From positions 1 to 10,355 of the forward strand of contig CBDUCN010000185.1 of NCBI GenBank assembly GCA_965365655.1: a stretch of DNA of 10,355 nt, given 5' to 3'. The position numbers and the translations under genes were made by a program. Position 1 is the stretch's first letter; each line of letters opens with the position of its first letter. The notes below the pieces were generated by a model. That model saw only the letters and a program-made list of their open reading frames with translations. It was not told where the DNA came from and searched no databases. The DNA is from JBFHNV01 sp965365655 (GTDB taxonomy: Bacteria > Pseudomonadota > Gammaproteobacteria > HK1). Shown here in pieces: positions 5,229 through 10,355 of this stretch.

Positions 5229-5969
5229 TCAGGGCGGCACGTGGTAGGGGAACGGGTAGCCGGGGTTGCGGCGCTGGTGGATTCGATGCAGGGCGCGGAT
5301 GTCCTCGACCATCGCGCCGTCGCGCCAGCGCACGGCGCCGGTGCGCATCGCCTCGGCCATTCCTGCCAGCAGCACCGCGAGGTTCACGTGCGTGATGCGT
5401 GCCTCGTCCTCGAGGAAGAAGTGCACGATCGGACCGGCGGCGGTGACCTCCGGGCCGCAGTACGCGGCGTACCACTCGCCCTCGAACGAGAAGATCGGGA
5501 CGTACCGCGGGTCCCAGCGCACGAGAGGGTTCGCGAGCAGCGACCGGTACTCCGCCAGCGCGTCGTCCAGCGGCAGGAAGTCGTGGTACCAGATGAAGGG
5601 CACCGCGCCCGTGCCGCCGTCACGCCAGGACCACAGCGCCTTCAACTCCGCGGTCGGCGTGCAGCCGTCCGCACTCGCGAACGCGTCCTCGATGGACGCG
5701 ACGGCCCGCGGCGCACGCAGGGTCGCGGCCACGCCGGTGCCGTGCTCCACGTGCCAGGCCTCGATGGCATCCAGGCTCGCGACGAGTGCGGCCGGATCGC
5801 CGGCACGCTCGGCCGCCGAGCGCTTCGCCGCGTCGGCCGGGAACTCGCCGCTGCAGCCGCCGAGCACGAGCGCCACGAGGCCCGCGCCGACGACCCGGAG
5901 CCGCGCGCCAGCCCGCCCCCCGGGAGCCGAGCGCCTCGAACGATCCGCCGTGCTGCCGCTGCCCGCCAC
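5229..5969 (-). CDS. SMI1/KNR4 (SUKH)-like family lipoprotein
   Basis: This is a 246-aa protein with an N-terminal lipoprotein signal followed by an SMI1/KNR4-like fold. The start is the GTG at 5969, preceded on this strand by AGGGAGGGG 4 nt upstream. Reading back to the ATG at 6164 would overlap putA and add an Arg/Gly/Ala-rich shadow. After a basic n-region come the hydrophobic segment VVGAGLVALV and the lipobox LGGC, with the acylated Cys at 39. Family-like blocks follow: ELKALWSWRDGG (108-119), FLPLDDALAEYRSLL (131-145), YVPIFSFEGEWYAAYCG (156-172), GPIVHFFLED (179-188) and VNLAVLLAGMAEA (195-207). SUKH proteins are best known as cytoplasmic immunity or scaffold proteins, so an export signal is notable. 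There is no toxin gene beside it, and its job is unknown. It diverges from putA. Its stop lies 8 nt from a REP-like repeat head. Confidence 0.75.
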   Translation of the reverse strand: MAGSGSTADRSRRSAPGGRAGARLRVVGAGLVALVLGGCSGEFPADAAKRSAAERAGDPAALVASLDAIEAWHVEHGTGVAATLRAPRAVASIEDAFASADGCTPTAELKALWSWRDGGTGAVPFIWYHDFLPLDDALAEYRSLLANPLVRWDPRYVPIFSFEGEWYAAYCGPEVTAAGPIVHFFLEDEARITHVNLAVLLAGMAEAMRTGAVRWRDGAMVEDIRALHRIHQRRNPGYPFPYHVPP

Positions 5970-6052
5970 CGCGCCCCTCCCTGACCCGTGCCGGCCCGCG
6001 CCCGCCGGCGGAGCGAACCCCGACGCCGGCCCGCCGCGCACCCCGCGCCGCT

Positions 6053-6080
6053 TTGCATCGCCCGCTCGCGCCCGGTTAAC
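6053..6080 (+). promoter_or_regulatory. Weak sigma-70-like promoter candidate for putA
   Basis: TTGCAT (6053-6058) and GTTAAC (6075-6080) are separated by 16 nt and are the only AT-containing hexamers in a very GC-rich 145-bp divergent gap. Each matches its consensus at only three positions. A start near 6087 would leave a leader of about 28 nt. This is a placeholder and not a firm call. Confidence 0.25.
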
Positions 6081-6114
6081 GTGGGCCGAACCACGAGCCG
6101 CCGGGACGCCGACC

Positions 6115-9100
6115 ATGATCTTCGATCGCCCCCTGCCCGAGCGCAGCGCGCTGCGCGGCGCCATCGACGAACGTTACCGCGCCGACGAGACCGCGTGCGT
6201 GCACGCCCTGCTCGACGAGCTGCCGCAGGACCCGGACGCCGATCAGCGCATCCAGTCCACCGCCCGACGCCTGGTGGAGTCGGTGCGCGGGCGCTCCGCC
6301 GGCGGCATCGACGCGTTCCTGCACGAGTACGGCCTGTCGACCCAGGAAGGCGTCGCGCTGATGTGCATCGCCGAGGCGCTGCTGCGCATTCCCGACGACG
6401 ACACCCAGGAGGCGCTGATCCGGGACAAGATCACCGCTGCCGACTGGGACAACCACCTGGGCCACAGCGACTCGGTGTTCGTGAACGCGTCGACCTGGGC
6501 GCTGATGCTCACCGGGCGCGTCGTGGGCATGGGCGGCATGCGCGAGCAGAGCCCCGGCTCCGTGATGCGCCGCCTCGTCGCGCGCGTCGGCGAGCCGGTG
6601 ATCCGCGAGGCGACGAACCAGGCGATGCGCATCCTCGGCCGGCAGTTCGTGATGGGGCGGAACATCGAGGACGGGCTCGACCGCGCGCGCGCGCTGGAAC
6701 GCCGCGGCTATCGCTACTCCTACGACATGCTGGGCGAGGCCGCGCGCACGATGGCGGACTCGGATCGCTTCTACGAATCCTATCGCGATGCCATCGCTGC
6801 CATCGGCAAGGTCTCCGCCGGGCGCGGCATCGTCGACGGCCCCGGCATCTCCGTGAAGCTCTCCGCGCTGCATCCGCGCTACGAGCTCGCACAGGAGCAG
6901 CGCGTGATGGACGAGCTGGTGCCGCGCCTGCACGCGCTGTGCGTGGCCGCGGCGGGCCACGACATCGGCCTCAACATCGACGCCGAGGAGGCCGCACGGC
7001 TCGATCTGTCGCTGGACGTGATCGACGCGGTGTCGGCGTCCGACGAGCTCAAGGGCTGGGACGGCCTGGGCGTGGTCGTGCAGGCCTACCAGAAGCGAGC
7101 GCCCGCGGTGGTCGACTGGCTCGAGGACATGGCGAGGCGCCACGGCCGGAAGATGATGATCCGGCTCGTGAAGGGCGCGTACTGGGACACCGAGATCAAG
7201 CTCGCGCAGGAGCTCGCGCTGCCCGGCTACCCGGTGTTCACGCGCAAGGTGAACACCGACGTGTGCTACCTCGCGTGCGCACGCCGCCTGCTCGCGGCGC
7301 GCGACGTGTTCTACCCGCAGTTCGCGACGCACAACGCGCACACCATCGCCGCGGTGCTGGAGTACGCCGGCAACCGGCGCGACTTCGAGTTCCAGCGCCT
7401 GCACGGCATGGGCGAGGAGCTCTACGAGGAGGTCGTGGAGCACGGCGACATCGGCGCGCCGTGCCGCATCTACGCACCGGTGGGCGAGCACGAGGACCTG
7501 CTCGCATACCTGGTGCGCCGGCTGCTCGAGAACGGCGCCAACAGCTCCTTCGTGAACCGCATCCAGGACGCCGACCTGCCGGTCGCGGAGATCATCGCCG
7601 ACCCGGTGACCGCGGCCCGCGGCCACGCGCACGTGCCGCACCCGCGCATCCCGGCGCCGCGCGACCTGTACGGCGTCGCGCGCGTGAACTTCGCCGGCAT
7701 CGACATCACCGACCGCGCGGTGCTGGCTCCGCTCGCGGAACGGATGAAGGACGCCGGCGTCGGCCACTGGCAGGCAGGTCCCATCGTCGCCGGGCGCGAG
7801 GGCACGCACGAGGCCCGCGACGCGGTCGCCCCGGCCGACCACGAGCGCGTCGTGGGGCAGGTGCGCGACAGCCGCGACGCCGACGTGGAGGCCGCGCTCG
7901 CGAGCGCGGCGGGCGCGGCGCGGGCGTGGTCCGACACTCCGGTGGAGGAGCGCGCCGACTGCCTGCGCCGGCTCGCCGACCTGATGGAGGAGGAGACGCC
8001 GAAGCTGATGTCCATCGCGGTGCACGAGGCCGGCAAGACGCTCGCCGACGCGGTGGCCGAGGTACGCGAGGCCGTCGACTTCTGCCGCTACTACGCGCTG
8101 CGCGCCGAGCACGACTTCGCCGCCGCCCATCGCCTGCGCGTGCCGCGCGGCGCCGATCGCCGCCTCGCGCTCGCCGGCGGCGGCGTGTTCTGCTGCATCA
8201 GCCCGTGGAACTTCCCGCTCGCGATCTTCACCGGGCAGATCACCGCCGCGCTCGCGGCCGGCAACGCGGTGCTCGCGAAGCCCGCGGAGCAGACGCCGCT
8301 GATCGCGGCCGAGGGCGTGCGCCTGATGCACCGCGCGGGCATCCCCCCCGAGGTGCTGCACCTGCTGCCGGGCGACGGCGCGTCGGTCGGCGGACGGCTG
8401 GTCGCCGACGAGCGCGTGACGGGCGTGTGCTTCACCGGCTCCACCGAGGTCGCGCAGGTGATCCACCGCACGCTCGCGAAGCGCGACGGTCCGCTCGCGC
8501 CGCTGATCGCCGAGACCGGCGGCCTCAACGCGATGATCGTGGACTCCAGCGCGCTGCCCGAACAGGTCACGCGCGACGTCGTGATGTCGGCTTTCCAGAG
8601 CGCCGGGCAGCGCTGCTCGGCGCTGCGCGTGCTGTGCGTGCAGGAGGACGTCGCGGACCGCATGCTGGAGATGATCCGCGGCGCGGTGGAGGAGCTGGTG
8701 GTGGACGACCCCACCCGCCTCGCGACCGACATCGGCCCGGTGATCGACGCCGAGGCGAAGGCCATGCTCGACGGCCACGTGCGCCGCATGCGCGGCGAGG
8801 GGCGGCTGGTCGCGCAGGCGCACCCGGGCCCGCGCACCGGGCGCGGAACCTTCGTCGCGCCGGTGGCGTTCGAGATCGATCGCCTGTCACGGCTGCAGCG
8901 CGAGGTGTTCGGGCCGGTGCTGCACGTGGTGCGCTGGAAGGGCCGCGAGCTGGACAAGATGATCGACGCGATCAACGCCACCGGCTACGGCCTCACGCTC
9001 GGCATCCACACCCGCATCGACGAGACGCGCGACCACATCGTCGAGCGCGCGCGGGTGGGCAACGTGTACGTGAACCGCAACCAGATCGGCGCCGTGGTGG

Positions 9101-10020
9101 GCGTGCAGCCGTTCGGCGGCGAGGGGCTCTCCGGCACCGGCCCGAAGGCGGGCGGCCCGCAGTACGTGCCGCGCTTCGCGAGCGCGTACGCGATCGGCGA
9201 CGACGGCGCCACGGCCGCGGAGCGGCTCGCCGACGGCGCGTTCGACCCGTCCGACGCCGCGCTCGCGACCGCAGGCCTGGATGCGGCGCTGGCCGCGGCA
9301 CGCGCCGCGGCGCCCGGCTGGGCCGCGCTCACGCCCGGCACGCGCGCGGCCTGCCTGGAGGCGGCCGCCGAGGCCCTCGAGGCGTTGCCCGCCGCGACCG
9401 CGGCGCCCGCAGACGCCGGGGACGCGGCCGACTTCCTGCGCTTCCACGCGGCTCAGGCCGAATCGGAGCTCGCGGAGCCGGAGCGGCTCCCCGGCCCGAC
9501 CGGGGAGCGCAACGAGCTTCACTGCGCGCCCCGCGGCGTCGTGGCCTGCATCGCCGCGCCGGGCGCGGGTCTCGCGCCGCTGGCCGCGCAGGCCGGGGCC
9601 GCGCTGGCCGCCGGCAACACGGTGATCATGTGGCACGGCGACGAGGCCGCCGCGGCGGCGCTGCTGGTCGCACTGCACGAGGCCGGCGTACCGCCGAACG
9701 CCGTGCACGCGCTGGCGCCCGCGGGCGACGCGAGCGTCGCGGACCTGATCGCCGACCCGACCGTCGCCGCGGTCGCATTGGCTGCGCCGCCCGACGGGCT
9801 TCGCGCCGTCGCGCGCCTGCTCGCCCGCGGCGACGGCGCGATCCGCCCGCTCATTCCGTTCGCCGAGACCGAGCATCCGGGCGGCGCGCCGGGCTGCCCG
9901 CTCGCCGGCAGTCCGGGCTACCTGCACCGCTTCGTGCTCGAGCGCGCACTCAGCGTGGACACGACGGCGTCGGGCGGCAACGCGTCGCTGTTCTCGCTCG
10001 AGGAAGGCCAGGCCGCGTAG
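6115..10020 (+). CDS. putA: Bifunctional proline utilisation protein PutA (proline dehydrogenase / L-glutamate gamma-semialdehyde dehydrogenase)
   Basis: This 1301-aa enzyme oxidises proline to glutamate in two steps, FAD- then NAD-dependent, at the inner face of the membrane. The ATG at 6115 gives the family-like start MIFDRPLPERSALRGAIDER. Earlier in-frame codons are antisense to the lipoprotein. Only a weak GGGA lies about 8 nt before it. Proline dehydrogenase domain (about 190-490): GISVKLSALHPRYE (244-257), VKGAYWDTEIK (352-362), ATHNAHT (404-410), EFQRLHGMG (425-433) and the substrate-binding RRLLENGANSSFVNR (468-482). Aldehyde dehydrogenase domain (about 545-1021): PWNFPL (697-702), FTGSTE (773-778), catalytic Glu800 in AETGG and catalytic Cys834 in GQRCSALR. 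A C-terminal ALDH-superfamily-like domain follows, with an Ala-rich linker, PGPTGERNEL (1126-1135) and the conserved end motif around ERALSVDTTASGGNASLF (1276-1293). The N-terminal ribbon-helix-helix domain of E. coli PutA is absent (type B), so this PutA should not repress its own gene. Confidence 0.97.
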   Translation: MIFDRPLPERSALRGAIDERYRADETACVHALLDELPQDPDADQRIQSTARRLVESVRGRSAGGIDAFLHEYGLSTQEGVALMCIAEALLRIPDDDTQEALIRDKITAADWDNHLGHSDSVFVNASTWALMLTGRVVGMGGMREQSPGSVMRRLVARVGEPVIREATNQAMRILGRQFVMGRNIEDGLDRARALERRGYRYSYDMLGEAARTMADSDRFYESYRDAIAAIGKVSAGRGIVDGPGISVKLSALHPRYELAQEQRVMDELVPRLHALCVAAAGHDIGLNIDAEEAARLDLSLDVIDAVSASDELKGWDGLGVVVQAYQKRAPAVVDWLEDMARRHGRKMMIRLVKGAYWDTEIKLAQELALPGYPVFTRKVNTDVCYLACARRLLAARDVFYPQFATHNAHTIAAVLEYAGNRRDFEFQRLHGMGEELYEEVVEHGDIGAPCRIYAPVGEHEDLLAYLVRRLLENGANSSFVNRIQDADLPVAEIIADPVTAARGHAHVPHPRIPAPRDLYGVARVNFAGIDITDRAVLAPLAERMKDAGVGHWQAGPIVAGREGTHEARDAVAPADHERVVGQVRDSRDADVEAALASAAGAARAWSDTPVEERADCLRRLADLMEEETPKLMSIAVHEAGKTLADAVAEVREAVDFCRYYALRAEHDFAAAHRLRVPRGADRRLALAGGGVFCCISPWNFPLAIFTGQITAALAAGNAVLAKPAEQTPLIAAEGVRLMHRAGIPPEVLHLLPGDGASVGGRLVADERVTGVCFTGSTEVAQVIHRTLAKRDGPLAPLIAETGGLNAMIVDSSALPEQVTRDVVMSAFQSAGQRCSALRVLCVQEDVADRMLEMIRGAVEELVVDDPTRLATDIGPVIDAEAKAMLDGHVRRMRGEGRLVAQAHPGPRTGRGTFVAPVAFEIDRLSRLQREVFGPVLHVVRWKGRELDKMIDAINATGYGLTLGIHTRIDETRDHIVERARVGNVYVNRNQIGAVVGVQPFGGEGLSGTGPKAGGPQYVPRFASAYAIGDDGATAAERLADGAFDPSDAALATAGLDAALAAARAAAPGWAALTPGTRAACLEAAAEALEALPAATAAPADAGDAADFLRFHAAQAESELAEPERLPGPTGERNELHCAPRGVVACIAAPGAGLAPLAAQAGAALAAGNTVIMWHGDEAAAAALLVALHEAGVPPNAVHALAPAGDASVADLIADPTVAAVALAAPPDGLRAVARLLARGDGAIRPLIPFAETEHPGGAPGCPLAGSPGYLHRFVLERALSVDTTASGGNASLFSLEEGQAA

Positions 10021-10166
10021 GCCCCAGCGCGCCGCGCGGACCGCGGGCGGGCGGCGTCGCCGCGGCACGAAGCCCGTGCGCGATCCTCGCAGCCGCGCGG
10101 CGGCCGCTCGCCTGCGACGCGACGGGCGTGCCGCCACGCCAGGGCGCCGCAATCGCCGCCGGGCGT
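10021..10166. other. Convergent intergenic gap with a GC-rich hairpin
   Basis: This 146-bp gap separates putA from the minus-strand gene at the right edge. It contains ggcgtg (10125-10130) pairing with cacgcc (10135-10140) across a 4-nt loop, with no T-tract on either side. That makes it at best a weak or Rho-dependent stop signal. A 16-bp string at 10035-10050 recurs at 3034-3049. I see nothing else in it. Confidence 0.3.
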
Positions 10167-10355
10167 CTACGTGCCCGGCGGGTGGACGGGCATCAGCAGC
10201 GCGCTCACCCGCGTCGGGTTGGCGTGCACGTCGCCGGCCGTGATCGCCTCGCCGGTGCACAGGTCGAGCACGGACGTGTCCGGCGCGATGCCGCGCAGCG
10301 CGTCGACGCCGCGCGGCGTGCTCAGCAGCCGGAAACGGCCCTCGCGGGTCGAGAA
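10167..10355 (-). CDS. Unidentified protein, C-terminal 62 residues (5' part outside window)
   Basis: Read from the right edge on the minus strand, one frame is open for 62 codons and ends at a TAG (10167-10169). The translation begins FSTREGRFRLLSTPRGVDAL and ends ANPTRVSALLMPVHPPGT. Third positions are almost all G or C (about 90%), as in the surrounding real genes, which supports coding. The segment LDLCTGEAITAGDV has the look of a beta-sandwich tail, such as the accessory domains at the end of some glycoside hydrolases, but this is a resemblance only and I do not assign a family. It converges with putA and shares no evident operon in this window. Confidence 0.6.
   Translation of the reverse strand, partial: FSTREGRFRLLSTPRGVDALRGIAPDTSVLDLCTGEAITAGDVHANPTRVSALLMPVHPPGT

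Noticed and set aside
3880..5235. Target-site duplication flanking the RAYT element
   Set aside because: Bases just outside the two heads (left gctgtg, right ggagcc) do not match. IS200/RAYT-type enzymes do not make duplications, so none is claimed.
4153..5247. 364-codon + strand open frame across the transposase gene
   Set aside because: It is antisense to the RAYT, has no recognisable motif, and starts inside the repeat. The minus frame has HUH and Tyr motifs and a good ribosome-binding site.
5266..6114. N-terminal extension of putA upstream of 6115
   Set aside because: The extension is antisense to the lipoprotein gene, is Arg/Ser/Pro/Ala-rich, and does not encode the ribbon-helix-helix domain that a longer PutA would carry.
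5970..6164. ATG at 6164 as the start of the minus-strand lipoprotein
   Set aside because: It would overlap putA and put over 90 low-complexity residues before the signal segment. The GTG at 5969 has a strong Shine-Dalgarno and gives a plausible lipoprotein signal.
6076..8823. 915-codon minus-strand open frame opposite putA, and the 8887-10260 minus frame
   Set aside because: Arg/His/Ala-rich low-complexity translations, fully antisense to a PutA with intact catalytic motifs; shadow frames.

Overview
The window looks like chromosomal DNA of a GC-rich pseudomonadote, probably a gamma- or betaproteobacterium. The grounds are the very high G+C in third codon positions of the transporter and putA genes, a trifunctional-type PutA, a PEP-CTERM surface protein with a sigma-54-like promoter, and a REP-associated tyrosine transposase (RAYT). 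No ribosomal marker is present, so the assignment stays at that level.

Positions 1-3014 hold the distal part of a BmpA/YufO-P-Q type nucleoside (or simple sugar) ABC importer operon on the + strand: the C-terminal half of a double-NBD ATPase, then two permeases. The two permeases overlap by a GTGA start/stop. A 27-codon mini-ORF with a strong Shine-Dalgarno links the ATPase to the first permease. The substrate-binding lipoprotein is expected outside the window. A terminator-like hairpin at 3125-3170 closes the operon.

Positions 3180-5230 have lower G+C and look like an accessory patch. A good match to a sigma-54 (-24/-12) promoter at 3238-3254, with a 14-bp palindrome 37 bp upstream, precedes a 215-aa PEP-CTERM protein. 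Its last residues are encoded by a repeat. The repeat belongs to a compact RAYT element at about 3897-5220: a minus-strand transposase with a discrete 87-88 nt bipartite repeat (a 26-nt head, a 24-25 nt spacer, and a 36-38 nt stem-loop) present twice on its 3' side and once, inverted, on its 5' side. This repeat/transposase architecture is the most interesting signal in the window.

Positions 5229-5969 (minus strand) encode an SMI1/KNR4 (SUKH)-like lipoprotein. It diverges, across a 145-bp gap, from putA at 6115-10020, which encodes proline dehydrogenase plus glutamate semialdehyde dehydrogenase with a C-terminal ALDH-like domain but no N-terminal ribbon-helix-helix DNA-binding domain. A minus-strand gene of unknown function enters from the right edge (10167-10355).

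The genes do not form one pathway. The transporter and PutA are ordinary uptake and catabolism functions. The middle is a surface-protein gene and a lipoprotein gene converging on a RAYT/REP-like insertion.
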